From positions 1 through 10,964 of the forward strand of contig CAAEEI010000176.1 of the NCBI GenBank assembly GCA_900754855.1: a DNA stretch of 10,964 bases, in the 5' to 3' direction. This document shows, one piece after another, positions 1 through 7,584 of the stretch. The position numbers and the translations under genes were made by a program. The DNA comes from Lachnospiraceae bacterium (GTDB lineage: Bacteria > Bacillota > Clostridia > Lachnospirales > Lachnospiraceae). The first letter of the stretch is position 1, and each line of letters starts with the position of its first letter. The notes beneath the pieces are model-generated. The model did no database searches. It saw nothing but the letters and a program-made list of their open reading frames with translations, and was not told where the DNA came from.

Positions 1-56
1 AATACAATCTTAATACAAGGATATATTTGCTTATACAAATTTTATGCATTACCAGA

Positions 57-100
57 TATAATAAAGATGCGATAAAGATAAAATAAAAGCAGAATATAAT
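57..100 (+). promoter_or_regulatory. Putative ktrB promoter region with two TATAAT boxes
   Basis: Two exact TATAAT hexamers lie at 57-62 and 95-100, upstream of the ATG at 118. Neither has a recognisable TTGACA-like -35 at 16-18 bp; the bases 17 bp upstream are TACAAA and ATAAAG. Short direct repeats with an 11-bp period lie just upstream of each box: AATACAA at 1 and 12, and ATAAAGAT at 61 and 72 with ATAAAAGC at 83. This arrangement fits an activator-dependent promoter, but the region is very AT-rich, so chance TATAAT matches are quite possible. Confidence 0.35.
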
Positions 101-117
101 ACAGGCAGGTAAAGAAA

Positions 118-1461
118 ATGTTGTGGAAAAATGATAAGAACAGACACAGGCATGTGTCATCCTTTCAGGTCATTATTTTAGGATTTATGATGGTTATTTT
201 GCTGGGCAGTCTGTGTCTGATGCTGCCCTTTGCAACCAGAAATGGGCAGGGGGCGTCCTTTATGGACGCGCTGTTTACTTCGACATCGGCCGTTTGCGTA
301 ACAGGTCTGGTGGTGCATGATACGGCCACATACTGGTCTGTTTTCGGACAGACGGTCATCCTGTTTCTGATTCAGATTGGCGGTATGGGCGTGGTGACCA
401 TCGGCGTCTCCATTGCCATTTTTTCCGGTAAAAAGATCAGTCTGATGCAGAGAAGTACCATGAGCGAGGCGATTTCCGCTCCACAGGTGGGAGGAATTGT
501 TCGGATGACGGAATTTATCCTGAAGACAACGCTGGCGGTAGAACTGTTTGGGGCAGTGCTGATGGCGCCGGTGTTTTGCCGGGATTTTGGCCTGATGCAA
601 GGAATATGGTACGCTATTTTTCACTCAATTTCCGCTTTTTGTAATGCAGGATTTGATTTGATTGGAGTACGGACACCGTTTTCATCGCTGACCACCTATT
701 CAACGCAGCCCGTCATTAATCTGACCATTATGGCGTTGATCATTATCGGAGGTATCGGTTTTTTTACCTGGGAAGATGTGGGAAGGAATCGATGGCATCT
801 GGCGAAATACCGGATGCAAAGTAAAGTGATTTTATCCATGACGGCCATGCTGATCGTCTTTCCGGCGCTCTGGTTTTTCTTTTGTGAATTTTCCGATCTG
901 CCGTTGGGAGAGCGGATCTTAAACAGTTTCTTTCAGTCGGTGACGCCGAGAACCGCCGGATTTAATACCGCAGATCTTACCCTGCTCAGCGAAGTGGGGC
1001 AGTTGCTGATGGTAATGCTTATGTTGATTGGCGGTTCGCCGGGATCTACTGCCGGGGGAATGAAAACAACGACGATTGCAGTACTGGGATCGTCGGCGCT
1101 GGCGGTATTTCGCCAGAAAGAGCATGCGCATTTTTTCCGGAGACGTATTCCCGGAGAAGCCATTCGCAATGCCGGAACCATTTTGATGATGTATCTTATT
1201 TTATTTTTATTTGGGGGAATGTTTATCAGTTTCCGGGAAGGGATACCGGTTTTGTCGGCGCTGTTTGAAACAGCTTCCGCCATTGGAACCGTAGGATTGA
1301 CGCTGGGCATTACGCCGGGTCTGAGCCTGGCGTCCAGACTGGTGCTGATCGTGCTGATGTTTTTTGGACGGGTTGGCGGTCTGACATTGATTTATGCCAC
1401 CATTTCCAGCAGACAGGGAAGAGCAACGGCATTTCCACAGGAAAAGATTACCGTGGGCTGA
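118..1461 (+). CDS. ktrB: KtrB/TrkH-family potassium uptake membrane subunit
   Basis: Ion-conducting subunit of a Ktr-type K+ uptake system in the cytoplasmic membrane. The 447 residues contain four pore-loop repeats, each ending in the K+ filter glycine: TSTSAVCVTGL (G63), HSISAFCNAGF (G178), QSVTPRTAGF (G281) and ETASAIGTVGL (G393). Hydrophobic helices flank each loop. The GGSPGSTAGGMKTTT stretch at 305-319 is typical of the family. The length and the single-RCK partner next door fit KtrB better than the longer E. coli TrkH. A weak AGG lies about 8 bases before the ATG. ktrA follows after 20 bases, so the two are almost certainly co-transcribed. Family assignment is firm; the choice between Na+- and H+-coupled or gated transport is not visible. 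Confidence 0.93.
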   Translation: MLWKNDKNRHRHVSSFQVIILGFMMVILLGSLCLMLPFATRNGQGASFMDALFTSTSAVCVTGLVVHDTATYWSVFGQTVILFLIQIGGMGVVTIGVSIAIFSGKKISLMQRSTMSEAISAPQVGGIVRMTEFILKTTLAVELFGAVLMAPVFCRDFGLMQGIWYAIFHSISAFCNAGFDLIGVRTPFSSLTTYSTQPVINLTIMALIIIGGIGFFTWEDVGRNRWHLAKYRMQSKVILSMTAMLIVFPALWFFFCEFSDLPLGERILNSFFQSVTPRTAGFNTADLTLLSEVGQLLMVMLMLIGGSPGSTAGGMKTTTIAVLGSSALAVFRQKEHAHFFRRRIPGEAIRNAGTILMMYLILFLFGGMFISFREGIPVLSALFETASAIGTVGLTLGITPGLSLASRLVLIVLMFFGRVGGLTLIYATISSRQGRATAFPQEKITVG

Positions 1462-1481
1462 CTGCCGAAAGGAGAAAAACA

Positions 1482-2129
1482 ATGAAATCTATTTTATTAA
1501 TCGGTCTTGGAAGATTTGGAAGGCATGCCGCCATGAAACTGGATGAACTGCATCATCAGGTGATGGCTGTGGATATGGATGAAAAACGTGTGGAAGCTGT
1601 GCTTCCCTATGTGACCAACGCCCAGATTGGGGATGGAACAGATGAAGATTTTCTGCGATCCCTTGGAGTAGGAAACTTTGATGTCTGCATCGTAGCAATA
1701 GGAGATAATTTTCAGAGTTCGCTGGAAACGACGTCTTTGCTGAAGGAATTGGGGGCAAATTTTGTGGTTTCCAGAGCGGCAAGAGACGTACAGGCGAAAT
1801 TTCTTCTGCGCAACGGAGCAAACGAAGTAGTTTACCCGGAAAAACAGCTGGCAGAATGGACAGCTATTCGTTTCAGCGCCGATCATATTTTTGATTACGT
1901 GGAGCTGGATGGAGAACATGCGATTTTTGAGGTATCCATACCAAAAGACTGGTGTGGAAAAACCGTCGGGCAGTTAAATGTAAGAAACAAATATAATATT
2001 ACGATCATGGGATTGAAACACGAAGGTAAGATGAAATTAAATGTCAGTACCGACACCGTTTTACCAGGAGACGATACCATGCTGGTGCTGGGAAATATAC
2101 GGGATATTCAGAAATGTTTCCATATTTAA
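1482..2129 (+). CDS. ktrA: KtrA/TrkA-family potassium channel gating subunit (RCK protein)
   Basis: Cytoplasmic regulatory ring subunit that binds the KtrB pore and gates it according to bound nucleotide. The N-terminal RCK_N Rossmann domain (about 1-130) shows GLGRFG at 8-13 and an acidic residue at the end of strand 2 (D31). It also shows the conserved GDGT at 50-53. A C-terminal RCK_C domain fills about 137-215. At 215 residues with a single RCK pair it matches KtrA, not the double-length E. coli TrkA. RCK_C domains of Firmicute KtrA proteins are known c-di-AMP receptors. That this one binds c-di-AMP is inference, in keeping with the motif in the neighbouring kinase. AAAGGAG at 1468-1474 sits 7 bases before the ATG. 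The sensor kinase gene begins 45 bases after the stop. Confidence 0.93.
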   Translation: MKSILLIGLGRFGRHAAMKLDELHHQVMAVDMDEKRVEAVLPYVTNAQIGDGTDEDFLRSLGVGNFDVCIVAIGDNFQSSLETTSLLKELGANFVVSRAARDVQAKFLLRNGANEVVYPEKQLAEWTAIRFSADHIFDYVELDGEHAIFEVSIPKDWCGKTVGQLNVRNKYNITIMGLKHEGKMKLNVSTDTVLPGDDTMLVLGNIRDIQKCFHI

Positions 2130-2174
2130 AATAAAAAGTAAGGGAACTAAATTGCGCAGAAAGAAGAAGATGGG

Positions 2175-4352
2175 ATGAGCGAAGTTATTTTGGTGGTTGT
2201 GGCGTCTGGCGTACTTGTGGCAGGCTATATGTTGATGGGAAAACTGGGTCGATTTCTTATAAACAGCCATCGGCAGATGAAAAAAGAAGAGGAAGATTCG
2301 GCATTATTTTTTTCCAGGTTTTTAAATAGCCGGGAGGAAGAAAAGGGAAAGGCGGCGGAAAAAGAAAAGGAAAGCAAAGAAGGAAACCGAAAAACAGAAC
2401 ATATTCTTGTCTGCCTTTCCTCGGCGCCGTCCAATGCCAAAATCGTGCGGATGGCGGCTAAAATGGCAGAAGCTTTTGATGGAAGCTTTACCGCTTTGTT
2501 TGTGAAAACTCCGGATTTTTCTCTAATGTCGGAAGACAGCCTGCAAAGGCTGCAGGCCAATATGCATCTGGCGCAGAATCTGGGAGCAAAGATCGAAGTG
2601 GTCTATAGCGATGATATTTCTTTTCAGATTGCAGAATTTGCCCGGTTGTCCGGCGTGACCAAGATTGTGCTTGGCCGGCGGGCGGCCGCAAGAACCCATT
2701 TTTTCAGCAAACCTGCGCTGACAGAAAAATTAATTCTTCACGCACCGGATATGGATATTTATATCATTCCGGATTCCGTCTCGGAAACAACGATTTATAA
2801 GGAACAGGGAACCGGAAAGGGACGCGGCGTGGTTTTTTCTGCCGCTGACATTGCCAAAAGCATAGGGATTTTGATTGCTGCCAGTTGTATAGGTTTTTTC
2901 TTTTATAACTTAGGAATAAAAGAGGCGAATATTATTACCATCTATGTATTGGGAGTTCTGGTGACGGCGCTGGTGACGCAAAACCGGATATACAGCCTGA
3001 TTTCTTCGGTGGTCAGCGTACTGGTTTTTAATTATCTGTTTACTGTGCCAAGATTTACCCTGCATGCCTACGATCCGGGGTATCCGCTGACCTTTGGCGT
3101 GATGTTTCTGGCGGCTTTCATGACCAGTACGCTGGTCATGCGATTAAAAAATCACGCCAGACAATCCGCGCTGGTCGCATTCCGTACAAGGATTTTATTT
3201 GATACAAATCAGCTATTGCAGCAGGCCAGAGAAAAGGATGCGATTATTTCTGTGACCGTACAGCAATTGATGAAGTTGTTAAAACGGGATATTGTCGTAT
3301 ACCAGACAGAAAAGGACAGCCTGGGTGAACCGCAGGTGTTTTTACAGGACGAGGAGCTGACCGGGAAAGCCGGTTACCTATCCGGGGAGGAATGTCAGGT
3401 AGCCCTTTGGACCTGTAAAAATAATAAACATGCGGGAGCAACGACAACGACTTTCCCAGAAGCCCGATGCCTTTATCTTGCCATCAGGGTGAACGATAAT
3501 GTCTATGGCGTTATTGGTATTGGCATGGAAAAAGGCTTGCTGGATGCGTTTGAAAATAGTATACTGCTGTCTGTGTTGGGGGAATGTGCTCTGGCGCTGG
3601 AAAATGAGAAAAATACCAGAGAAAAAGAAGAAGTAGCAGTTCTGGCCAAAAACGAACAGCTTCGCGCGAACCTTCTTCGTGCCATTTCCCATGATCTGCG
3701 AACGCCGCTGACCACCATTTCCGGCAATGCCAGTAATTTGCTTTCCATGGGAACAGAACTGGATGAGGACACCAGAAAGCAGCTTTATCAGGATATTTAT
3801 GAAGATTCCCTGTGGCTGAATAATCTGGTGGAAAATCTGCTTTCCATTACCCGTCTTGTGGAAGGACGGCTCAATTTGAATATGACGGAAGATCTGATTG
3901 AAGACGTCATCACAGAGGCGCTCCGTCACGTAAGCAATAAAAAAGAAGAACATGAGATTATCGTGCGTGACGCGGAAGAGTTCCTTCTGGCCAGAATGGA
4001 TTCCCGCCTGATCGTGCAGGTGGTGATCAATATCGTCAATAATGCCATTGTCTATACGCCGAAGGGGTCTCGGATCTGGATCAGTACCTGTAAGCGGGGA
4101 GAGGAGGTCGTGGTGTCCATTGCCGATGATGGCCCCGGGATTTCTGACGAGAGCAAGCCTAAAGTATTTGACATGTTTTACAGCGGAGAAAACAAGATTG
4201 TGGACAGTCATCGAAATTGTGGTATTGGATTGGCTCTTTGTAAATCCATCATCAATGCCCATGGCGGAAAAATTTCTGTGGAGGATCGCGAGCCGCACGG
4301 AGCGGTCTTTACCTTTACATTGCCAGCAGAGGAGGTAGAATGGAATGAATAA
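2175..4352 (+). CDS. KdpD-like sensor histidine kinase lacking the N-terminal KdpD domain
   Basis: Membrane histidine kinase, 725 residues. Visible order: an N-terminal hydrophobic helix (about 3-22), a highly charged Lys/Glu linker (34-74), a universal-stress-protein domain (about 75-200), four DUF4118-type membrane helices (about 228-322), a GAF-like region (about 340-475), then the kinase core. The core has HisKA with the phospho-acceptor H506 in AISHDLRTPL, the N box at N622/N623, DDGPG at 651-655 and GIGLAL at 683-688. Canonical KdpD (about 900 residues) starts with a cytoplasmic ATP-binding KdpD domain; that domain and its Walker A motif are absent. Within the USP domain, S82-S-A84 is followed after exactly 20 residues by FTALF (105-109), close to the c-di-AMP motif SxS-x20-FTAxY described for S. 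aureus KdpD. The start has only a weak purine-rich site. The stop overlaps the regulator gene by 8 bases. It probably senses K+/turgor or c-di-AMP; the signal is inferred. Confidence 0.9.
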   Translation: MSEVILVVVASGVLVAGYMLMGKLGRFLINSHRQMKKEEEDSALFFSRFLNSREEEKGKAAEKEKESKEGNRKTEHILVCLSSAPSNAKIVRMAAKMAEAFDGSFTALFVKTPDFSLMSEDSLQRLQANMHLAQNLGAKIEVVYSDDISFQIAEFARLSGVTKIVLGRRAAARTHFFSKPALTEKLILHAPDMDIYIIPDSVSETTIYKEQGTGKGRGVVFSAADIAKSIGILIAASCIGFFFYNLGIKEANIITIYVLGVLVTALVTQNRIYSLISSVVSVLVFNYLFTVPRFTLHAYDPGYPLTFGVMFLAAFMTSTLVMRLKNHARQSALVAFRTRILFDTNQLLQQAREKDAIISVTVQQLMKLLKRDIVVYQTEKDSLGEPQVFLQDEELTGKAGYLSGEECQVALWTCKNNKHAGATTTTFPEARCLYLAIRVNDNVYGVIGIGMEKGLLDAFENSILLSVLGECALALENEKNTREKEEVAVLAKNEQLRANLLRAISHDLRTPLTTISGNASNLLSMGTELDEDTRKQLYQDIYEDSLWLNNLVENLLSITRLVEGRLNLNMTEDLIEDVITEALRHVSNKKEEHEIIVRDAEEFLLARMDSRLIVQVVINIVNNAIVYTPKGSRIWISTCKRGEEVVVSIADDGPGISDESKPKVFDMFYSGENKIVDSHRNCGIGLALCKSIINAHGGKISVEDREPHGAVFTFTLPAEEVEWNE

Positions 4353-5046
4353 ACCACTGATTTTAGTTGTGGAGGATGATAAATCGGTCAATAATCTGAT
4401 CACAACCATTTTAAAAACCCACGGGTACCGTTATCTTACTGCTTTAAACGGAACCAGCGCCGTTATTGAGGCCTCTTCCCATAATCCGGAGATTGTTCTC
4501 CTGGATCTGGGTTTACCGGATACGGATGGCGTGGAAGTCATTAAAAAAATCCGGACATGGTCTAATATGCCGATCATTGTGCTCAGCGCACGAAATGAGG
4601 ACAAGGATAAGATTGAAGCCCTGGATGCCGGTGCAGACGATTATATTACCAAACCCTTTTCTGTAGATGAATTATTGGCAAGACTGCGGGCAACCACCAG
4701 AAGACTGTCCGTTCTTCCGGGGCAGCCGGTGGCAGAGAATCCGCTCTTTGTCAATGGGGATCTTCGGATTGATTATGCGGCGGGCTGCGCCTGGTTCGGG
4801 GATACCGAGCTGCATCTGACGCCCATAGAATATAAACTGCTGTGCCTTCTGGCCAAAAATGTGGGAAAAGTACTAACGCACACCTTTATCATGCAAAATA
4901 TCTGGGGAAATAACGGCAATGACGACATTGCTTCCCTTCGTGTATTTATGGCCAGCCTGCGAAAGAAAATCAATCGAAACCCCGACGCCTCTGAATATAT
5001 CGTAACCCATATCGGCGTGGGGTATCGTATGATGAAGATTGAATAA
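4345..5046 (+). CDS. kdpE: KdpE-like OmpR-family response regulator
   Basis: DNA-binding response regulator, 233 residues, presumed partner of the overlapping kinase. The receiver domain (about 4-118) has the acidic pair D11/D12, phospho-acceptor D54 in VLLDLGLPD, S81 at the switch position and K103 in YITKPF. A winged-helix output domain occupies about 135-233, with the usual LTPIEYKLL entry and a C-terminal VGYRM hairpin. The ATG lies inside the end of the kinase gene (8-base overlap), which implies translational coupling. No kdpFABC genes are present in the window, so its likely target is the ktrBA promoter or an unlinked operon. That target is inference, supported only by 11-bp-phased repeats before ktrB. 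Orthology to KdpE follows from the KdpD partner and sequence resemblance; other OmpR-type names cannot be fully excluded. Confidence 0.9.
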   Translation: MNKPLILVVEDDKSVNNLITTILKTHGYRYLTALNGTSAVIEASSHNPEIVLLDLGLPDTDGVEVIKKIRTWSNMPIIVLSARNEDKDKIEALDAGADDYITKPFSVDELLARLRATTRRLSVLPGQPVAENPLFVNGDLRIDYAAGCAWFGDTELHLTPIEYKLLCLLAKNVGKVLTHTFIMQNIWGNNGNDDIASLRVFMASLRKKINRNPDASEYIVTHIGVGYRMMKIE

Positions 5047-5047
5047 A

Positions 5048-5071
5048 AGAAAACAGAAGGACATGTTTTCT
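5048..5071 (+). terminator. Weak hairpin after kdpE, possible terminator
   Basis: Perfect 8-bp inverted repeat AGAAAACA (5048-5055) and TGTTTTCT (5064-5071) with an 8-base loop, starting directly after the kdpE stop codon. The stem is AT-rich and no U-tract follows, so it is a poor intrinsic terminator. It could instead be a 3'-end stabiliser of the potassium operon mRNA. Confidence 0.3.
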
Positions 5072-5140
5072 GATACTCCATATATCTTATCTGCCGCGGA
5101 TGTATCGGTACATACGTTCATCGACATTCCAACGCATCTA

Positions 5141-5169
5141 TTGACAGAAAAAACAGATTTCATTATAAT
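5141..5169 (+). promoter_or_regulatory. Perfect consensus sigma-70/A promoter of the NSS transporter gene
   Basis: TTGACA (5141-5146) and TATAAT (5164-5169) are separated by exactly 17 bases, matching consensus at all 12 positions. Transcription should start near 5176, giving a leader of about 30 bases before the ATG at 5205. A promoter this strong in front of an ion-coupled transporter suggests either high constitutive expression or a repressor; no obvious operator palindrome overlaps it. Confidence 0.88.
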
Positions 5170-5204
5170 TGATAAGATAAAATAAATAAAAAAGGGAGAA
5201 AATT

Positions 5205-6575
5205 ATGAAACGTGAAAAACTGGGTTCACGGCTTGGATTTATTTTGTTATCTGCAGGCTGTGCCATTGGAATCGGAAACGTATGGAAGTTCCCTTATATG
5301 GCCGGACAGGGAGGCGGAGGAGCCTTCGTGTTATTTTACATTCTCTTTCTGGCTATTTTGGGGCTTCCAATTTTATGCATGGAATTTGCTGTTGGGCGTG
5401 CCAGTCAGAAAAGTCCGGTAAAAGCTTATCAGGCGCTGGAAAAACCAGGACAGAAATGGCATATTCATGGGTATCTGACCCTGATCGGCTGTTATCTGCT
5501 GATGATGTTTTACACAACGGTAGCCGGATGGATGCTTCACTACTTTTACTTGACGGCAACCGGTAAATTTGTGGGCAGTAATCCTGAAATGGTAGGAAAT
5601 ACGTTTTCAGAAATGCTGGGTCAGCCGGGAACGATGTTCTTCTGGGTGGTGATCGTGACCGTTTTAGGTATCGTGATCTGTATCAAAGGGTTGCAGAGCG
5701 GACTGGAACGGATTACAAAGATCATGATGCTTGCACTTTTAGCGATTATGGTCATTTTGGCGGTAAACAGCTGTTTTATGCCAGGCGCTAAGGAAGGATT
5801 ATCTTTCTACTTGCTGCCTGATTTTACCCGGATGAAGGAAGTGGGGATTGTCCAGACTCTGGTGGGCGCCATGAATCAGGCTTTCTTTACCCTGAGTCTC
5901 GGTGTGGGCGCCATGGCTATCTTTGGAAGTTACATTGGCAAAGATCATTCTTTGATGGGAGAATCTGTTCGAGTAGTCTTACTGGATACTTTTGTGGCAA
6001 TCACCGCCGGTTTAATTATTTTCCCGGCATGTTTTACTTACAATGTAGATCAGACCTCAGGACCAAATCTGATTTTCCTGACGCTGCCGAATATTTTTGC
6101 CAATATGAAGATGGGACGTTTATGGGGAAGCCTGTTCTTCCTGTTTATGTCTTTTGCAGCTTTGTCCACCGTCTTCGCGGTATTTGAAAATATTATTTGC
6201 TGTGGCATGGAACTGACAGGATGGAGTCGTAAAAAATCTGGTTTCATCAATATGATTCTTTTGACCGTTCTGGCCGTGCCATGTGTACTGGGATATAATG
6301 TCTGGGGCTGGGAAGGTTTTGCAGCTTTTGGAGGAACGATTATGGATCTGGAAGATTTCCTGGTCAGCAATCTCTTCCTGCCTCTGGGTTCGGTGGTTTA
6401 CCTGCTCTTTTGTGTCACCCGTTATGGATGGGGCTGGGATAAGTTTACCGCAGAGGCCAATACCGGAGAGGGCCTGAAGATAAAAAAATGGATGCGTCCA
6501 TATTTAACCTATGTTCTGCCTTTGATTGTTTTATTCATCTTTGCTTTTGGTATTTATGATAAGTTCTTTGCTTAA
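5205..6575 (+). CDS. NSS-family (neurotransmitter:sodium symporter-like) Na+-dependent transporter, 11 membrane helices
   Basis: Inner-membrane Na+-coupled symporter of the LeuT/MhsT/Tyt1 family, probably importing an amino acid. Helix 1 has the hallmark GIGNVWKFPYMAGQGGGGAF (22-41), including N25 of the Na+ site. Unwound helix 6 shows MNQAFFTLSLGVG (223-235), and helix 8 carries the Na2 hydroxyl pair as S321-T322. I count 11 hydrophobic segments, the last at about 433-452. This is like the 453-residue MhsT and unlike the 12-helix LeuT. AAGGGAG at 5192-5198 stands 6 bases before the ATG. It is preceded by a consensus promoter and followed by a terminator at 6665-6700, so it is probably a single-gene unit. 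The substrate cannot be fixed from sequence; hydrophobic or aromatic amino acids are the usual cargo of 11-helix members. Confidence 0.93.
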   Translation: MKREKLGSRLGFILLSAGCAIGIGNVWKFPYMAGQGGGGAFVLFYILFLAILGLPILCMEFAVGRASQKSPVKAYQALEKPGQKWHIHGYLTLIGCYLLMMFYTTVAGWMLHYFYLTATGKFVGSNPEMVGNTFSEMLGQPGTMFFWVVIVTVLGIVICIKGLQSGLERITKIMMLALLAIMVILAVNSCFMPGAKEGLSFYLLPDFTRMKEVGIVQTLVGAMNQAFFTLSLGVGAMAIFGSYIGKDHSLMGESVRVVLLDTFVAITAGLIIFPACFTYNVDQTSGPNLIFLTLPNIFANMKMGRLWGSLFFLFMSFAALSTVFAVFENIICCGMELTGWSRKKSGFINMILLTVLAVPCVLGYNVWGWEGFAAFGGTIMDLEDFLVSNLFLPLGSVVYLLFCVTRYGWGWDKFTAEANTGEGLKIKKWMRPYLTYVLPLIVLFIFAFGIYDKFFA

Positions 6576-6664
6576 AAATACGAAAAGTAAAAGAAAATAA
6601 AAAAGACAGTCGAGTGATTCTGAGGCTGTAGAAGCAGAAAATCATTAAATAAGGAAAAACAGGG

Positions 6665-6700
6665 AAAGCAGTGATTTGTGAGAATCGCTGCTTTTTCTTT
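6665..6700 (+). terminator. Rho-independent terminator after the NSS transporter gene
   Basis: AAAGCAGTGATT (6665-6676) pairs with AATCGCTGCTTT (6683-6694) across a 6-base loop. This is a 12-bp stem with one G-U wobble, followed by a T-rich run to about 6700. The remainder of the 6576-6828 gap is AT-rich. It also holds a bulged hairpin (TGATTCTG at 6615-6622 with CAG and AATCA at 6635-6644) that has no U-tract, and the promoter of the next gene. I see no ORF there. Confidence 0.85.
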
Positions 6701-6750
6701 ATTTTCTCTGCGAATGGATATAAAGACAGCCACAGCTTAAAAATGAAAAT

Positions 6751-6779
6751 TTGCTATAGCAGTATTGTAGTAGTAAAAT
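6751..6779 (+). promoter_or_regulatory. Probable cutC promoter
   Basis: TTGCTA (6751-6756) and TAAAAT (6774-6779) are separated by 17 bases, with 4/6 and 5/6 matches to consensus. The start would fall near 6786, about 43 bases before the chosen cutC ATG. It lies just after the terminator of the upstream gene, as expected for a separate transcription unit. The -35 overlaps the small palindrome GCTATAGC (6753-6760). Confidence 0.6.
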
Positions 6780-6828
6780 GAAAAGAGTACGATGAAAAAC
6801 GAAAATGCAAAACGAGGAGAAAAACAAG

Positions 6829-7584
6829 ATGAAAAACTATACATTAGAAATTTGTGTGGACAGTGTGGAGTCGGCAGTGATTGCGGCGGAAAACGGGGCG
6901 ACCCGACTGGAGTTATGCAGTAATCTGATCATCGGGGGAACAACTCCGGGAGTGGAATTATTTCGGGAAATCCGGAAAGAGACAGAGGTGGCTATGCATG
7001 TGTTGATTCGACCGAGATTTGGGGATTTTCATTATACTGCACATGAACATGCGATAATGTGCCGGGAAATCGAGACCTTTGCCAGAGAAGGCGCACAGGG
7101 AATCGTTCTAGGCAGCCTGCACAGAGACGGAACCCTCCACAAAGAACAGATGAAAGAAATGATTGCAGCGGCAGGAGACTGTCGGATTACGCTGCACCGG
7201 GCTTTTGATGTCTGCCGGGATCCTTTTGCCGCCATGGAGCAGGCAGCAGAGATGGGAGTAGATATCATACTGACTTCCGGACAGGAAGGAAGCTGCAGAG
7301 AAGGGGAAGCCTTGCTGGCAGAACTGATAAAAAAAGCTCCGGCCGGTATGAATATTCTGGTCGGAGCTGGGGTGAACCCGGAAGTGATTCGTCATTTTCT
7401 TTCTCGAATGCCTGCCCGTCATTTTCATATGTCAGGGAAACAGGTTCTGGAGAGCGAAATGCAGTGGCGAAATGAAAGAGTAAATATGGGGCTTCCGGGA
7501 ATCAGTGAATTTGAAATTTACCGCACAGATGGAAATGCAGTGCGGCAGGCCAGAGATATTTTGGAAGAAACTCTGGCAGATTAA
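6829..7584 (+). CDS. cutC: CutC family protein
   Basis: TIM-barrel protein of the CutC family, 251 residues from the chosen start, the usual length. Conserved blocks are LEICVDS (6-12), RLELC (26-30), GGTTPG (36-41), IRPRFGDFHY (60-69), TLHRAFDVC (121-129), LTSGQ (148-152), GAGVN (179-183) and HFHMSGK (198-204). The ATG at 6829 is preferred over 6805 because GAGGAG (6814-6819) lies 9 bases before it and the family begins close to LEIC. CutC is named for copper tolerance. In E. coli the phenotype has been traced largely to a small RNA (MicL) encoded at the gene's 3' end, so a copper role should not be assumed. The true activity is uncertain. It is convergent with the transporter on the other strand, and the stop codons overlap. 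Confidence 0.93.
   Translation: MKNYTLEICVDSVESAVIAAENGATRLELCSNLIIGGTTPGVELFREIRKETEVAMHVLIRPRFGDFHYTAHEHAIMCREIETFAREGAQGIVLGSLHRDGTLHKEQMKEMIAAAGDCRITLHRAFDVCRDPFAAMEQAAEMGVDIILTSGQEGSCREGEALLAELIKKAPAGMNILVGAGVNPEVIRHFLSRMPARHFHMSGKQVLESEMQWRNERVNMGLPGISEFEIYRTDGNAVRQARDILEETLAD

Noticed and set aside
1..117. A possible c-di-AMP (ydaO-type) riboswitch before ktrB, as found upstream of some ktr operons
   Set aside because: Only 117 AT-rich bases are visible and no multi-stem structured, GC-containing leader is present. The nearest TATAAT leaves almost no leader.
3378..4409. A 343-codon minus-strand open frame opposite the kinase gene
   Set aside because: It lies antisense to a well-supported histidine kinase with all catalytic boxes. 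The product is low-complexity with no recognisable domain, and no ribosome binding site or promoter fits.
7425..7436. TTTCATATGTCA inside cutC, a 10/12 match to the DUF134 operator palindrome
   Set aside because: It is not palindromic and sits in the conserved HFHMSGK coding block; codon usage explains it.
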